64,000 bases of DNA. Source: Enterobacteriaceae bacterium 89. GTDB lineage: Bacteria > Pseudomonadota > Gammaproteobacteria > Enterobacterales > Enterobacteriaceae. Below the pieces are notes generated by a model, which saw only the letters and a program-made list of their open reading frames with translations, did not search any database and was not told the DNA's origin. The stretch's first letter is position 1, and every line of letters starts with the position of its first letter. Both the position numbers and the translations under genes were made by a program. Shown in pieces: positions 25,909 through 37,052 of the stretch. The stretch spans positions 558,001 to 622,000 of the forward strand of contig RQJH01000003.1 in assembly GCA_014156375.1 (NCBI GenBank), given 5' to 3'.

Positions 25909-26657
25909 TGTCTGTGTCACTCTCCGTTCAGGAATTGCTGTACGGCCACGCCAATCCACTTTTTGCTGAGATGAGTTTTCAGTGTAAGCCAGGGGAAATC
26001 TGGGCAATCCTCGGCGCTAACGGGCGCGGTAAAAGCACGCTGCTGGACACGCTCAGCGGAGTGCTGCCGGCCCTTGGCGGCGCACTTGCCGTGGAAGGTG
26101 GCGTCAGCGTAGTTCCGCAGTCGTTTCGCCCGGCTTTTGCCTGGCAGGTCCAGGAAGTGGTGCTGATGGGGCGAGCCAGCCACGTGGGGTTATTTTCGCA
26201 GCCTTCCGCAGAGGATTCGCTCCGGGTTGCGCAAGCGCTGGCGCAGCTCAATATCAGCGCGCTTGCCCGCCACACCTTCAGCCAGCTTTCCGGCGGGCAG
26301 CAGCAGCTGGTAATGATAGCCCGCGCGCTGGTCAGCGGCAGCCAGAACGTGTTGCTGGATGAGCCCTGCTCAGCGCTGGATCTGGCCAATCAGCAGGTGG
26401 TTTTGCAGCTGATAAGCGATTTGGCCCACCGTCAGCAGCGCACCGTTTTATTTACCACGCACGATCCCACCCACGCTTTGCAGGTGGCGAGCCATACGCT
26501 GATGCTGCTGCCTGATGGCCAGTGGCTGGCGGGTCCGACGCCAGAGGTGGTCAACGAAGCTCATTTATTGCAGGCGTATGGCGTTCCCGTGCGTACCGTC
26601 GCCATTGAAGATGACTCGCGCAAAGTTGTGGTGCCGCTATTTGCCATCAAGCGCTAA
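25908..26657 (+). CDS. ATPase of the FecCD-type ABC transporter
   Basis: 249 residues. Walker A GANGRGKST, signature LSGGQQQLVMIARAL, Walker B NVLLDEPCSALD, H-loop TTHDPTHA. An Arg replaces the more common Ala/Ser in the Walker A loop; this is tolerated. Its 3' end overlaps the convergent ModA-like gene by 21 bp, unusually tight. Confidence 0.92.
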   Translation: MSVSLSVQELLYGHANPLFAEMSFQCKPGEIWAILGANGRGKSTLLDTLSGVLPALGGALAVEGGVSVVPQSFRPAFAWQVQEVVLMGRASHVGLFSQPSAEDSLRVAQALAQLNISALARHTFSQLSGGQQQLVMIARALVSGSQNVLLDEPCSALDLANQQVVLQLISDLAHRQQRTVLFTTHDPTHALQVASHTLMLLPDGQWLAGPTPEVVNEAHLLQAYGVPVRTVAIEDDSRKVVVPLFAIKR

Positions 26658-27362
26658 AAACCCGGCCTGACGAAGAAACGCCTGTCCCTCATCGCCTGTC
26701 ACAAAATCAGCCAGCGGCTGGGCAACAGGATTGAGCACCGCGAACCGGTACTCACAGCGCGGGTTGTACTGTTCTGGCAGCGGCAGTATGCGCAAATCAT
26801 CGCTGGCATCGAGCGCAAGGGCATAATGAGCGTAGCCAATAAACAGATCGGTAAAGTTGTTGCGGATAAGCCACGCGCTGGCAATTTCGCCTTCAGGAAG
26901 GGTCAGCGTATCGCGCCCGCCCACCAGCTTTATCGCCCGCTCCTTTAGCCCCATCTGCGGATAATGCTGTTCAATCCGCTCAAACAGCTGCCAGGTATAA
27001 TCACCAGAAGGATCGCAGCCGGGCGTCGATGTCCCAAGCCGTAGCGCCGGATTAGCGAGCAGTTCCAGCCAGTTATGCTGTTCCGTTTCAGGGGTTCTGC
27101 GCGCCGTCAGGTTGAGATGGTTAAAAGCGAAGGTTTGTGCGGATAAAGCTACACCGCTATCCAGCAGCGCCTGGGGATGAACGGTATTGGCGGAGGCGAA
27201 CAAATCGCATTTTTCTCCCGCCTCAATTTTTTCACGCAGCAATCCCGCCGGGCCAAAAATCAACTTTATTCCGATCCCAGAGCGGGCGCTGAATTGTTCA
27301 CAAAGCGGGATAAATGCCCTTTTCAGACTTCCGGCGGCAAAGACCGACAGTTCTGTCGCCAT
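26637..27362 (-). CDS. ModA-like oxyanion-binding protein without signal peptide
   Basis: 241 residues beginning MATELSVFAAGSLKRAFIPL. The fold is that of ModA/WtpA molybdate-tungstate binders (FAAGSL at the first binding loop, then GPAGLLREKIEAG). There is no signal peptide: the mature-type sequence starts at residue 4. So the product is predicted to be cytoplasmic, or the gene uses a secretion signal not seen here. Its ATG overlaps the fumD stop by one base. Located beside a FecCD-type transporter and near anaerobic-metabolism gene fumD, it may bind imported molybdate or tungstate. Confidence 0.75.
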   Translation of the reverse strand: MATELSVFAAGSLKRAFIPLCEQFSARSGIGIKLIFGPAGLLREKIEAGEKCDLFASANTVHPQALLDSGVALSAQTFAFNHLNLTARRTPETEQHNWLELLANPALRLGTSTPGCDPSGDYTWQLFERIEQHYPQMGLKERAIKLVGGRDTLTLPEGEIASAWLIRNNFTDLFIGYAHYALALDASDDLRILPLPEQYNPRCEYRFAVLNPVAQPLADFVTGDEGQAFLRQAGFLALDGK

Positions 27363-27574
27363 CAGTGACCCGCCAGGGCTGCAATCACCCGTTCCATCGC
27401 TTCACGGGTCTGTTCGCTGCGTTTAATTTTCTGGTTAGCAAGCGAGGTGCGCAACACGCCCGCGATCACGATATGCTTCGGCTCCTGGCCCAGGTCACGC
27501 ATCTCGAGCACCACTTTGCCCACCACCCGGCACATCTCCTGATACAGCGCGTCATCGCTGTGCTGGTTACCCAT
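27362..27574 (-). CDS. fumD: Small protein FumD (YdhZ)
   Basis: 70 residues from the second ATG of an ATGATG pair (GGGAG is 6 nt before the second). The core VVGKVVLEMRDLGQEPKHIV matches E. coli YdhZ, called FumD and reported to have weak fumarase activity. As in E. coli it sits just upstream of, and divergent to, pykF; in E. coli it belongs to the FNR/Nar-regulated ydh group, whose other members are absent here. Coupled to the ModA-like gene. Confidence 0.88.
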   Translation of the reverse strand: MGNQHSDDALYQEMCRVVGKVVLEMRDLGQEPKHIVIAGVLRTSLANQKIKRSEQTREAMERVIAALAGH

Positions 27575-27749
27575 CATGTTCTCCCGTTAATTCATTAATT
27601 ATCAATCCATTATTGATAATAGCCGCTATTAAACCACATTTCGCGCCCGTTTCTGTTAATGCAGAAAGATCAATTCGTAGGGATTTTGTTAAGCGCTATC
27701 GTCTTGTTCTGAAACGCCGTTTTCATTTTCCTTTTTACCCGTAACCTCG

Positions 27750-27786
27750 TATAATGTGCGCCGATTCTTTCTTGAATGGTTTCAGC
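27750..27786 (+). promoter_or_regulatory. pykF promoter -10 and Cra (FruR) site
   Basis: TATAAT at 27750-27755 is a perfect -10. TTGAATGGTTTCAGC at 27772-27786, just downstream of the predicted start, reads GCTGAAACCATTCAA on the other strand, close to the Cra consensus GCTGAAACGNTTCA. Cra represses pykF in E. coli from this position. The remaining 27575-27991 is leader with no recognisable gene. Confidence 0.72.
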
Positions 27787-27991
27787 GCATTGGACTGCAC
27801 AAAAAATAGCTTAAAAAGTCATCCCTTCTACGTAGCTGAAACCCGAGCTCACATTCCTCTGCACGCTTTTTTGATGTCACCTATCCTTATCACGTGGCAT
27901 CACAACTTTCGTAATACAGTTTTGACTTCGTGGCAGTGCGCCCACGAATCGAGATTCCCCTATCCTTCTCAACTTAAAGACTAAGACTGTC

Positions 27992-29404
27992 ATGAAAAAG
28001 ACCAAAATCGTTTGTACTATCGGTCCAAAAACCGAATCTGAAGAGATGCTGAGCAAAATGCTGGACGCCGGCATGAACGTCATGCGTCTGAACTTCTCCC
28101 ACGGTGACTATGCTGAACACGGCCAGCGCATCCAGAACCTGCGCAACGTGATGAGCAAATCAGGCAAGAAAGCCGCTATCCTGCTGGATACCAAAGGCCC
28201 TGAAATCCGTACCATCAAGCTGGAAGGCGGCAACGACGTCTCCCTGAAAGCAGGCCAGACCTTCACTTTCACCACCGACAAATCCGTCGTGGGCAACAGC
28301 GAAACCGTTGCTGTGACCTATGAAGGCTTCACCAGCGACCTGACCGTGGGCAACACCATTCTGGTTGACGATGGTCTGATCGGCATGGAAGTGACCGCCA
28401 TCGAAGGTAACAAAGTTATCTGTAAAGTGCTGAACAACGGCGACCTGGGCGAAAACAAAGGCGTTAACCTGCCGGGCGTTTCTATCGCGCTGCCAGCACT
28501 GGCTGAGAAAGACAAACAGGATCTGATCTTCGGCTGTGAGCAAGGCGTTGACTTCGTTGCCGCCTCCTTCATCCGTAAGCGTTCTGACGTGGTTGAAATC
28601 CGTGAGCACCTGAAAGCCCACGGCGGTGAGCACATTCAGATCATCTCCAAAATCGAAAACCAGGAAGGCCTGAACAACTTCGACGAAATCCTCGAAGCTT
28701 CTGACGGCATCATGGTTGCGCGTGGCGACATGGGCGTTGAGATCCCGGTTGAAGAAGTTATCTTCGCGCAGAAAATGATCATCGAAAAATGTATCCGCGC
28801 TCGTAAAGTGGTTATCACCGCTACCCAGATGCTGGATTCCATGATCAAAAACCCACGTCCAACTCGCGCTGAAGCGGGCGACGTAGCCAACGCCATCCTC
28901 GACGGTACCGATGCAGTGATGCTGTCTGGTGAATCCGCTAAAGGTAAATACCCACTGGAAGCCGTGACCATCATGGCGACCATCTGTGAGCGTACCGACC
29001 GCGTGATGACCAGCCGTCTGGACTTCAACAACGACAGCCGCAAACTGCGTATCACCGAAGCCGTATGCCGTGGTGCAGTAGAAACCGCTGAGAAACTGGA
29101 AGCGCCACTGATCGTGGTAGCGACTCAGGGTGGTAAATCTGCTCGCGCAATCCGTAAATACTTCCCGGATGCTACCATTCTGGCGCTGACCACCAACGAA
29201 CTGACTGCCCGTCAGCTGGTGCTGTCTAAAGGCGTTACCGCGCAGCTGGTGAAAGAAATCTCTTCTACTGATGATTTCTACCGTCTGGGTAAAGAAGTGG
29301 CTCTGCAGAGCGGTCTGGCTCAGAAAGGTGACGTAGTTGTGATGGTTTCCGGTGCGCTGGTTCCAAGTGGCACCACCAACACCGCTTCTGTTCACGTACT
29401 GTAA
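27992..29404 (+). CDS. pykF: Pyruvate kinase I
   Basis: 470 residues, the standard length. It transfers phosphate from phosphoenolpyruvate to ADP in the last step of glycolysis and is activated by fructose 1,6-bisphosphate. Visible motifs: [10 protein letters not shown], the [11 protein letters not shown] substrate loop, KIENQEG with the catalytic Lys, and [12 protein letters not shown] with the metal ligands. Strong, highly biased codon use fits a highly expressed gene. Cra control is inferred from the site upstream. Confidence 0.98.
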   Translation: MKKTKIVCTIGPKTESEEMLSKMLDAGMNVMRLNFSHGDYAEHGQRIQNLRNVMSKSGKKAAILLDTKGPEIRTIKLEGGNDVSLKAGQTFTFTTDKSVVGNSETVAVTYEGFTSDLTVGNTILVDDGLIGMEVTAIEGNKVICKVLNNGDLGENKGVNLPGVSIALPALAEKDKQDLIFGCEQGVDFVAASFIRKRSDVVEIREHLKAHGGEHIQIISKIENQEGLNNFDEILEASDGIMVARGDMGVEIPVEEVIFAQKMIIEKCIRARKVVITATQMLDSMIKNPRPTRAEAGDVANAILDGTDAVMLSGESAKGKYPLEAVTIMATICERTDRVMTSRLDFNNDSRKLRITEAVCRGAVETAEKLEAPLIVVATQGGKSARAIRKYFPDATILALTTNELTARQLVLSKGVTAQLVKEISSTDDFYRLGKEVALQSGLAQKGDVVVMVSGALVPSGTTNTASVHVL

Positions 29405-29431
29405 TTATTTACCGCAGTATTCATTTTGCTT

Positions 29432-29458
29432 AAAAAGCGCCCTTGCGGCGCTTTTTTA
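29432..29458 (+). terminator. Rho-independent terminator of pykF
   Basis: AAAAAGCGCC-CTTGC-GGCGCTTTTT-T: perfect 10-bp stem and T-run 27 bases after the stop. Confidence 0.93.
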
Positions 29459-29662
29459 TTGTCGTATTTAGTGCGAATCATAAAAAATGCAAATCGGAAT
29501 TCGCTATTTAACTTAAGATTATTTAAGACAAATCCGATTAAACCCCGCTGTTTTCACTCCGTTTTTTGCTCTTCCACCCCCACTTCGATGCTTCTTTGAG
29601 CGAACGATCAAAAATAAGTGTCTTAGTATCAAAAAAATATTCTCAACCTAAAAAACTTTGTG

Positions 29663-29676
29663 TAATACTTGTAACG
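29663..29676 (+). promoter_or_regulatory. lpp promoter -10 and start region
   Basis: TAATAC at 29663-29668 and the following leader to the ATG are almost base-for-base the E. coli lpp promoter and 5' UTR, including GAGGGTATTAATA as ribosome-binding site. The upstream stretch to 29405 is A+T-rich, as in E. coli, and holds no gene. The predicted start is G29676. Confidence 0.85.
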
Positions 29677-29701
29677 CTACATGGAGATTAACTCAATCTA
29701 G

Positions 29702-29950
<249 letters not shown>

Positions 29951-29963
29951 GAGTACCTGTAAT

Positions 29964-29993
29964 AAAAATGGCGCTTTATGCGCCATTTTTTTT
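29964..29993 (+). terminator. Rho-independent terminator of lpp
   Basis: AAAAATGGCGC-TTTAT-GCGCCATTTTT followed by three more T: perfect 11-bp stem. Confidence 0.95.
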
Positions 29994-30028
29994 GCCTGTA
30001 GTTTAGAAGTTCCCTTCCTCTTTCCTCA

Positions 30029-31030
30029 CTACTGCGTTGCCTGTGTTTCATTCCCTGTTGTCGGCGTTCCGTTCTGCACGGAAAGGACCGGTGCCGTTAC
30101 CGTTGTCGCGGCTGCTCCGGAAGAGACCACCACAGGAATGCCTGCGCGACGATAAATCGCTTTATCCGCCATTCCCTTGTCCGTTCCTTTATCGCTGACA
30201 AACTGGCTGTAGCCAACCGGCATGGTGTAGCTCATGGTCTGCGTGTTCTGCATTTCACTTTGCGATAGCGGACGATGCACTTCCAGATAGCGCGTGCCGT
30301 TCGGTTCAATCGAGAACTTCACCGGCTGATTAATCACTCTGACCGGCGTTCCCACGCGGACTTGCGCAAACAGAGCTTTGATATCATCGCTGAACATCCG
30401 CATACAGCCGGAGCTGACGCGCAGGCCAACGCTGTTCTGCGCATTGGTGCCGTGAATGAGATATTCGCCGTTGCCATACGCCAGACGCAGCGCAAAGCGC
30501 CCCAGTGGATTATTCGGCCCGGCGGGCACGACCGGCGGCAGCGTTACCCCTTTCTCCAGCGAGCGCTGACGAATGCCCGGCGTTGGCGTCCAGGTTGGAT
30601 TCGGGATCTTCTGCCCGACGCGGGTCGTCATTTCCGGTGTTTCCAGCCCAAGCTGACCAATGCCTAACGGATAGACCTGCACGCTTTTCCCATCCGGCGG
30701 GAAATAATAAAGCCGCAGCTCGGCCAGATTCACCACAATCCCTTCACGCGGCACGTCCGGCAGCAAAAGTTGCAAAGGAATCAGCACCTGGGTACCGGGT
30801 TTCGGAACCGGGGCAATGGTGTTGTTAGCTTCAAGAATAATCATCGCCGCGGTATCAAAACGCCGGGCTATGGTTTGCAGTGTGTTATCGCCCTCCTGCA
30901 CCGTGTAGGTTTGGTTTTGTCCGACCAGACGGCTTCCGTCTGACGGCAGGGTGTATTCAACCGCTAACGCGGCCTGGGAGGCGCCAAAGGCGCTCAAGAG
31001 CATGAGTGTAATAAGAGACGCGCGTTTCAT
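30029..31030 (-). CDS. ldtE: L,D-transpeptidase LdtE
   Basis: 333 residues. Signal peptide ([20 protein letters not shown]), LysM-type peptidoglycan-binding segment ([20 protein letters not shown]) and YkuD catalytic domain with [14 protein letters not shown] and nucleophile Cys in SSGCMRM. It forms 3-3 (mDAP-mDAP) cross-links in the periplasm. In E. coli (YnhG) it sits at the same place between lpp and sufE. A long acidic/Pro/Thr-rich C-terminal tail is less conserved. Confidence 0.95.
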   Translation of the reverse strand: MKRASLITLMLLSAFGASQAALAVEYTLPSDGSRLVGQNQTYTVQEGDNTLQTIARRFDTAAMIILEANNTIAPVPKPGTQVLIPLQLLLPDVPREGIVVNLAELRLYYFPPDGKSVQVYPLGIGQLGLETPEMTTRVGQKIPNPTWTPTPGIRQRSLEKGVTLPPVVPAGPNNPLGRFALRLAYGNGEYLIHGTNAQNSVGLRVSSGCMRMFSDDIKALFAQVRVGTPVRVINQPVKFSIEPNGTRYLEVHRPLSQSEMQNTQTMSYTMPVGYSQFVSDKGTDKGMADKAIYRRAGIPVVVSSGAAATTVTAPVLSVQNGTPTTGNETQATQ

Positions 31031-31134
31031 ACTGAGTTTCCCTTTTATTCACTGACAGGACGCCAGAAAGCTGAACGACCAACGAGGCAGTGTCCCTGCC
31101 TCGCCTAACAGAATGAAAGCTGTACGTTTATAGT

Positions 31135-31551
31135 TTAGCTAAAACTGAGCGCCTGCGTGCGAATTGCGCGGATCATGGCTTCCAGCCCCTGCGAACGCGA
31201 GGGCGTGAGGTGTTGAGTCAAAGCCATTTTTTCGAACCAGGGGCGCACGTCGAAAGCGACAATGTCCTGCGCCGTCATCTGGTGATAGAGGATAAAAACG
31301 ATAGCGATCAGCCCTTTAACAATCGCAGCATCGCTATCGCCGCGCAGCTCGATGCTGCCATCGTCATTGCGCTGCATCACAATCCACACCTGACTCTGAC
31401 AGCCCTGAATGATGTTTTCCGGGCTGTGAGCTGAGTCTTCAAGCGGCGTCAGGCGCTGGCCCAGTTCAATAATATAAAGATACTTCTCTTCCCAGTTGGC
31501 GCAGCGCGAGAAGTTGCGCAACAGCTTGTCTTTGTCCGGCAGCGTGGCCAT
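31135..31551 (-). CDS. sufE: Cysteine desulfuration protein SufE
   Basis: 138 residues. Accepts persulfide sulfur from SufS on the conserved Cys in [10 protein letters not shown] (about residue 51) and passes it to the SufBCD scaffold. Last gene of the sufABCDSE operon, 12 bp after sufS. Length and sequence match E. coli SufE. Confidence 0.97.
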   Translation of the reverse strand: MATLPDKDKLLRNFSRCANWEEKYLYIIELGQRLTPLEDSAHSPENIIQGCQSQVWIVMQRNDDGSIELRGDSDAAIVKGLIAIVFILYHQMTAQDIVAFDVRPWFEKMALTQHLTPSRSQGLEAMIRAIRTQALSFS

Positions 31552-31563
31552 AGTTCCTCCCTG

Positions 31564-32784
31564 TTAACCCAGCAGACGATGAATACGTTTTAATCCTGCC
31601 ACAAGGCGGTCGACTTCTTCCAGCGTGTTGTACATGGCAAGCGAGGCCCGGCACATGGCGGGCACGCCATAAAATGCCATCAGCGGCATCGCACAATGGT
31701 GCCCGGTGCGAACCGCCACGCCATAGTTATCAAGGAAGCTGCCCACGTCATACGCATGATGCTTGCCCAGGTTAAACGCAATCACACCAAGTCTGTTCTG
31801 AGGACCATAAAGCTGGATGTCCGGTACGCTTGCCAGTTCTGCGAGCGCGTATTGCATCAGCGTCTGTTCATACTCGGCAATCTGCTTAAGCCCCAGCGCG
31901 CTAACGTAATCCAGCGCCGCTCCAAAGGCGATGATCCCACCGGTGTTTGGTGTACCGGCTTCAAACCGCCACGGCGCTTTGGCCCAGGTGGTGCCTTCCG
32001 TCAGGCTGACGGTGGCAATCATCGAGCCGCCGCCTTCCCACGGCTCCATCTCCTGCAAGATTGATTCTTTGGCATAGAGCACGCCAATTCCGGTTGGACC
32101 ATAAAGCTTATGCGCGGAAAAGACATAGAAATCGCAATCCAGATCCTGCACGTCGACGGCGTGATGCATGACCGCCTGAGCACCGTCCACCAGCACTTTT
32201 GCACCGTGCAGATGGGCAAGCGTGATGAGCTCTTTCACCGGGTTTTCAGTACCCAGCACGTTGGATACCTGAGTGATTGCCAGCAGCTTCGTGTTGCTAT
32301 CAAACAGACCCGGCGCAGCCTCAACCTGAAGCGTGCCATCCTGATTCAGAGGGATCACTCTCAGCTCAGCGCCGGTACGGGCACAGAGCATCTGCCACGG
32401 CACGATATTGGCGTGGTGCTCCATCTGGCTGATCACGATGTTATCGCCTTTGCCGATGTTGCTGCCGCCCCAGCTGTTCGCCACCAGGTTGATCCCTTCG
32501 GTGGTGCCGCGCACAAAGACAATCTCTTCCGCAGAGAGGGCATTCAGGAACGTGGCCGCCTGCTGGCGAACCTGCTCCATTCTTGCCGTAGCTTCAGCGC
32601 TCAGCGTGTGGATCCCACGATGCACGGCCGCATAGCCGTGGCGGTAAAACTCAGCCTCCGCGTCAATCACCGCATTGGGTTTCTGCGCGCTGGCGGCACT
32701 GTCAAGATACGCCAACGGCTGGCCGTTCACTTCACGAGCGAGGACCGGAAAATCTGCCCGTACCCGTTCAATGGAAAAGCTCAT
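31564..32784 (-). CDS. sufS: Cysteine desulfurase SufS
   Basis: 406 residues; fold-type I PLP enzyme. PLP-binding Lys in [16 protein letters not shown], His in EHHANIVPW, and active-site Cys in [10 protein letters not shown]. It liberates sulfur from Cys (also selenium from selenocysteine) for Fe-S assembly under oxidative stress or iron limitation. Overlaps sufD by 4 nt. Confidence 0.97.
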   Translation of the reverse strand: MSFSIERVRADFPVLAREVNGQPLAYLDSAASAQKPNAVIDAEAEFYRHGYAAVHRGIHTLSAEATARMEQVRQQAATFLNALSAEEIVFVRGTTEGINLVANSWGGSNIGKGDNIVISQMEHHANIVPWQMLCARTGAELRVIPLNQDGTLQVEAAPGLFDSNTKLLAITQVSNVLGTENPVKELITLAHLHGAKVLVDGAQAVMHHAVDVQDLDCDFYVFSAHKLYGPTGIGVLYAKESILQEMEPWEGGGSMIATVSLTEGTTWAKAPWRFEAGTPNTGGIIAFGAALDYVSALGLKQIAEYEQTLMQYALAELASVPDIQLYGPQNRLGVIAFNLGKHHAYDVGSFLDNYGVAVRTGHHCAMPLMAFYGVPAMCRASLAMYNTLEEVDRLVAGLKRIHRLLG

Positions 32785-34052
32785 ACGCGTCCTCCCGGCA
32801 AGCGCTTGCCAATTCTTGCGAGGATTTGCTGACGGAGTGTTTCATCGCTGATGGCTTCCGTCAGCTCCGCCGCAAAGGCGTAGATAATCATCTGCTGCGC
32901 GGCCTGTTCGCCGATCCCACGCGAACGCAGGTAGAAAAGCTGTTCGTCATCAATACGCCCGATGGTCGCGCCGTGGCTGCACTTCACGTCATCAGCATAG
33001 ATTTCCAGCTGCGGCTTGGTATCCACTTCGGCTAATCGTCCGAGCAACAGGTTGTTGTTGGTCATCTGCCCGTCGGTTTTAATCGCGTGCTGAGCCACGT
33101 TAATCAGTCCGTTAAACACCGCACGCCCTTTGTCGCTGACGATGGTTTTATGCAGCTGACGGCTATTGCAGTAGCCTTTGTTGTGCTCAAGCCAGGTACG
33201 CGTATCGCAGACTTCATTGTTAACCGGCATCGCCAGGCTGTTGATGCGCAGCGTGGTATTTTCTCCGTTCAACTGCGAGCTGGTGTGATGACGCAGCACC
33301 GCGCCGCCCAGCAGGAAGCTGTGGCTGTGCGCGCTGGCATCTTTACCCAAAGTGATATCGTTGTGGGCAAAGTGGTAGCTCAGCGGGTTTTCAAACGCCA
33401 GCTTGATGTGATGCAGATGCGCGGCATCTGCCAGCGCCATCGTCAGCCTTGCCCCGGTAAAGTGGCTGCTGGCATTCAGGCTGACGAAATGTTCAATCAG
33501 TGTGGCTTCTGCGCTCTGCTCCAGTTCAAGATGATGTCGGTAATGCGCGGTGTTCATCTCGCCGCCTTCCAGCCCCTGGGTGATATGCAGCAGCAGTAAA
33601 GGCTTAGCAGGACGCTGGTTTCTGCCAACGTGAATTCGGGTGACGCTGGAGGCCAGACTTTCCGTTAAATGCAGAAAGACCTCAGGGTTGACCGGCGCGG
33701 GGATATTCGCGCGGGCGTTATCGACCTGCACGCTAAAACCGCTGTCGGCCAGCTCATCACTCAGCTCAGGGCAATATTGTCCGTTCACAAAAACCAGACG
33801 AACGGCATCAACGGGCAGCAACAGCGCGTTCAGCTGCTCAGCCGTCACCCGCGCTTTCTCGCTGACAAACTGGTGATTCAGCAGGCCATCGAGCGGCGTA
33901 TATTTCCAGTCTTCCTGTTTACGGGTTGGCAGCCCTAAGCGCAGCATCTGCTGGAGGTGCTGTTCGGCCTGCGGCGTGCGCTCCTGTCCCTGAGCCTCAA
34001 ACAGGTGATGCCATTGCTGAAGTGCGTTACTGCTGTTCGGTAAGCCAGCCAT
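32781..34052 (-). CDS. sufD: Fe-S cluster scaffold subunit SufD
   Basis: 423 residues starting [16 protein letters not shown]; the open frame runs on to 34226, but this start matches E. coli SufD and lies inside the end of sufC (26-nt overlap). It forms the SufBC2D complex with SufB and SufC. The C-terminal beta-helix core includes [20 protein letters not shown] with the conserved His. Confidence 0.95.
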   Translation of the reverse strand: MAGLPNSSNALQQWHHLFEAQGQERTPQAEQHLQQMLRLGLPTRKQEDWKYTPLDGLLNHQFVSEKARVTAEQLNALLLPVDAVRLVFVNGQYCPELSDELADSGFSVQVDNARANIPAPVNPEVFLHLTESLASSVTRIHVGRNQRPAKPLLLLHITQGLEGGEMNTAHYRHHLELEQSAEATLIEHFVSLNASSHFTGARLTMALADAAHLHHIKLAFENPLSYHFAHNDITLGKDASAHSHSFLLGGAVLRHHTSSQLNGENTTLRINSLAMPVNNEVCDTRTWLEHNKGYCNSRQLHKTIVSDKGRAVFNGLINVAQHAIKTDGQMTNNNLLLGRLAEVDTKPQLEIYADDVKCSHGATIGRIDDEQLFYLRSRGIGEQAAQQMIIYAFAAELTEAISDETLRQQILARIGKRLPGGRV

Positions 34053-34773
34053 AGCCCTGCTCCTCCAGCTGTTTGACCAGCGTAAAATCACCGGATTTGA
34101 CGATGCGGCCCTGGTACAGCACGTGCACGAAATCAGGTTTGATGTAGTCGAGAATGCGCTGATAGTGCGTGACAATGATGAACGCCCGTTTGCCGTCGCG
34201 CAGCGCGTTGACGCCGTCGGCAACAATTTTCAGCGCATCAATATCCAGCCCGGAGTCCGATTCGTCGAGGATACACAGCTCTGGCTCCAGTACCGCCATT
34301 TGCAGAATATCGTTACGCTTTTTCTCCCCGCCGGAAAAGCCCACGTTGACCGAACGGGTCAGCAAATCTTCCGGCATCTTCAGCAACTCGATTTTTTCTT
34401 CCATCAGATCCTGAAAATCGAAGCGGTCGAGCGACTCCTGTCCGCGATATTTACGCACGGAGTTGAGCGCCGTTTGCAGGAAGAACTGATTGCTGACGCC
34501 GGGGATTTCCACCGGATACTGGAACGCCATAAAGATGCCTTCGCCTGCGCGATCTTCCGGCGCCAGCTCCAGCAAATCCTTCCCTTTGAATTCGACCGTT
34601 CCGCCGGTCACTTCGTAATCTTCGCGCCCCGCCAGCGTGGCAGACAGCGTACTTTTACCGGAGCCGTTCGGCCCCATGATCGCGTGCACCTCACCCGGAC
34701 GCACTTCCAGATTGAGACCGCGCAGGATCTCCTTGTCTTCTACTGCAACCTGCAAATCTTTAATGCTTAACAT
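34027..34773 (-). CDS. sufC: Fe-S assembly ATPase SufC
   Basis: 248 residues; soluble ABC-type ATPase with Walker A GPNGSGKST, signature GFSGGEKKR, Walker B LCILDESDSGLD. It energises the SufBC2D scaffold. The gene lies 16 bp after sufB and overlaps sufD. Confidence 0.97.
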   Translation of the reverse strand: MLSIKDLQVAVEDKEILRGLNLEVRPGEVHAIMGPNGSGKSTLSATLAGREDYEVTGGTVEFKGKDLLELAPEDRAGEGIFMAFQYPVEIPGVSNQFFLQTALNSVRKYRGQESLDRFDFQDLMEEKIELLKMPEDLLTRSVNVGFSGGEKKRNDILQMAVLEPELCILDESDSGLDIDALKIVADGVNALRDGKRAFIIVTHYQRILDYIKPDFVHVLYQGRIVKSGDFTLVKQLEEQGYGWLTEQQ

Positions 34774-34789
34774 GTGTGTCCCTTAATCC

Positions 34790-36277
34790 TTAACCGACGC
34801 TGTGTTCGAGGCTGATAGCCAGCAGTTTTTGCGCTTCAACGGCAAACTCCAGCGGCAGTTCAGAGAAAACGTCCTTACAGAACCCGTTGACGATCATCGA
34901 GATGGCATCGTCTTCGCTGATCCCGCGCTGCAGGCAGTAGAACAGCTGATCTTCGCCAATTCGCGACGTCGTCGCTTCGTGTTCAAGCTGGGCCGAATTG
35001 TTGCGGCATTCGACATACGGGAAGGTATGCGCTCCGCTATCCGGGCCAATCAGCATCGAGTCACACTGGGTAAAATTACGGGCGTTAGTCGCCGTCGGCA
35101 TGATTTTCACCAACCCACGATAGCTGTTCTGGCTGTGTCCGGCAGAGATCCCTTTCGATATGATGGTTGAGCGGGTGTTCTTGCCGATGTGGATCATTTT
35201 GGTGCCGGTATCCGCCTGCTGATGCCCACTGGTCAGCGCCACCGAGAAGAACTCCCCGATGGAGTTGTCGCCGCGCAGAATGCAGCTTGGGTATTTCCAG
35301 GTAATGGCCGAGCCGGTTTCCGACTGCGTCCACGACATCTTGCTGTTTTCACCTTCGCACAGCGCACGCTTGGTGACGAAGTTGAGGATCCCGCCGGTAT
35401 TGTTATCGCCAGGGAACCAGTTCTGTACCGTGGAGTATTTCACTTCGGCATCTTTATGGATGATCACTTCCACCACCGCCGCATGTAGCTGATAGCTGTC
35501 GCGCACCGGTGCCGAGCAGCCTTCGATGTAGCTGACGTAGCTGCCTTCATCGGCCACCAGAATGGTGCGCTCGAACTGGCCGGTTTTTTCCGCGTTGATG
35601 CGGAAATAGGTGGAAAGCTCCATCGGGCAGCGCACGCCCTTCGGCACGTAAATAAAGGTACCGTCAGAAGCCACCGCCGCGTTCAGGGCGGCAAAGAAAT
35701 TGTCATTTCCCGGCACCACGGTGCCCAGATATTTTTGCACCAGCTCTGGATGATCGTGGATGGCTTCGCCAAAGGAACAGAAAATAATGCCCTGCTCCGC
35801 CAGTTTTTCACGGTAGGTCGTGGCGACCGAGACGGAGTCAAAAATGGCGTCAACCGCCACTTCACGGCCCTCGCGCACCGGCACGCCAAGCTGGGCAAAT
35901 GCCTCTTCAACTTCCTGACTCAGAAACGCATTGGCTCCCGTCTGCTGAACGGCTCCAAGTTCTGAGGCGCAGGTTTCATCGCAGTTACCGCAGGAAGGCG
36001 CGGAGTAGTAGCTGTAATCCTGATAATTCAGCTTGTCGTAATGGGCATGCAGCCAGTGCGGCTCATCCATCTCAAGCCACGCCTTATAGGCATTCAGGCG
36101 AAATTCGAGCATCCATTCAGGTTCATTGCGTTTCGCCGAAATGGCACGCACCACTTCTTCGCTGATCCCTTTGGCCAGCTCATCGGTTTGCAGTTGGGTA
36201 AAGAACCCTTCTTTATAATTGAGCTGCCCACCGGTCCAGGTTTTGACATCGTCAGTTGCTTCAGTGTTACGAGACAT
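34790..36277 (-). CDS. sufB: Fe-S cluster scaffold subunit SufB
   Basis: 495 residues, as in E. coli. The central scaffold on which clusters are built. The conserved [15 protein letters not shown] motif and the Cys-containing [20 protein letters not shown] region are present. It starts 2 nt after the sufA stop. Confidence 0.97.
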   Translation of the reverse strand: MSRNTEATDDVKTWTGGQLNYKEGFFTQLQTDELAKGISEEVVRAISAKRNEPEWMLEFRLNAYKAWLEMDEPHWLHAHYDKLNYQDYSYYSAPSCGNCDETCASELGAVQQTGANAFLSQEVEEAFAQLGVPVREGREVAVDAIFDSVSVATTYREKLAEQGIIFCSFGEAIHDHPELVQKYLGTVVPGNDNFFAALNAAVASDGTFIYVPKGVRCPMELSTYFRINAEKTGQFERTILVADEGSYVSYIEGCSAPVRDSYQLHAAVVEVIIHKDAEVKYSTVQNWFPGDNNTGGILNFVTKRALCEGENSKMSWTQSETGSAITWKYPSCILRGDNSIGEFFSVALTSGHQQADTGTKMIHIGKNTRSTIISKGISAGHSQNSYRGLVKIMPTATNARNFTQCDSMLIGPDSGAHTFPYVECRNNSAQLEHEATTSRIGEDQLFYCLQRGISEDDAISMIVNGFCKDVFSELPLEFAVEAQKLLAISLEHSVG

Positions 36278-36279
36278 AA

Positions 36280-36654
36280 TTACTCCGCCTGCACCCCAAA
36301 ACTTTCACCACAGCCGCACTCGTGCTGCGCTTTCGGATTATGGAATTTAAAGATCTGGTTTAAGCCTTCGCGGACATAATCCACCTCGGTGCCGTCAATA
36401 AACGGCATCGCCTGTAACGGCACCCACAGTTTGGCCCCTTCGGACTCAAACAGCAGATCGTCGGCTTTCGGCTCGGTCACCGTGTCCAGCACATAAGCAA
36501 ATCCCGCGCAGCCAGAAGTTTTCACCCCCAGCCGGATACCTGCCACGCTCTGTTTAACGGCAAGCTCGCGGACGTGCGCCGCCGCCGCTGGCGTCATGCT
36601 GATCCCCCGCCAGCTGAAATCAGCCGGGTTGAAGGTTTCTGAACGTAGTTCCAT
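36280..36654 (-). CDS. sufA: A-type Fe-S carrier SufA
   Basis: 124 residues with the three A-type ligand cysteines: TSGCAGF and the C-terminal CGCGES. Delivers clusters from SufBCD to apoproteins. First gene of the operon; AAGGTGG precedes the ATG. A Fur box lies 46 bp upstream. Confidence 0.95.
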   Translation of the reverse strand: MELRSETFNPADFSWRGISMTPAAAAHVRELAVKQSVAGIRLGVKTSGCAGFAYVLDTVTEPKADDLLFESEGAKLWVPLQAMPFIDGTEVDYVREGLNQIFKFHNPKAQHECGCGESFGVQAE

Positions 36655-36699
36655 AGGTCCACCTTATAAGTTAACGCCTCAGGGCTTACCACTATGGTA

Positions 36700-36716
36700 G
36701 TGATAATGATTATCAC
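36700..36716. promoter_or_regulatory. Fur box of the suf operon
   Basis: GTGATAATGATTATCAC is a perfect 17-bp palindrome matching the Fur consensus GATAATGATAATCATTATC. Suf is Fur-repressed in E. coli. The remaining 36655-37052 should hold the OxyR, IHF and IscR sites known for E. coli, but none can be placed with confidence, and no gene is seen. Confidence 0.88.
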
Positions 36717-37052
36717 TTCAACCCCTTGGCAGCAGGGGCTTTCGCTGAATGCCACTTTTTGGCTGCTTTAATTAAGCATAGACCCTATGAGATGTGTTCA
36801 CACTTGCCTCAAAAAACATTTAATGCTTTGAAATATATTGATAAATAATGAAGAAATCGCAATTTTCACTGCGAAGGTAAAGATGCATAGGTAATACCTA
36901 TTTATGAGATAGCCTGCCCGTGGCCGTTGTTGGACTGGAATGTAGGACGTCCATTGATGCGGTCAAACTCATTCACGCGGTGATTCTTATAAGGAAATTC
37001 TTATACATAGTCTTATACTGAAGCCAGATTTTACGCTCTGAAGGTCCATCCG

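Noticed and set aside
27754..27984. 76-codon frame in the pykF leader
   Set aside because: It covers the promoter and Cra site of pykF, has no ribosome-binding site and resembles no known protein.
28160..29395. Open frame of 411 codons antisense to pykF
   Set aside because: Pure shadow caused by the strong codon bias of pykF; no ribosome-binding site and a composition (His/Gln/Phe-rich) typical of antisense frames.
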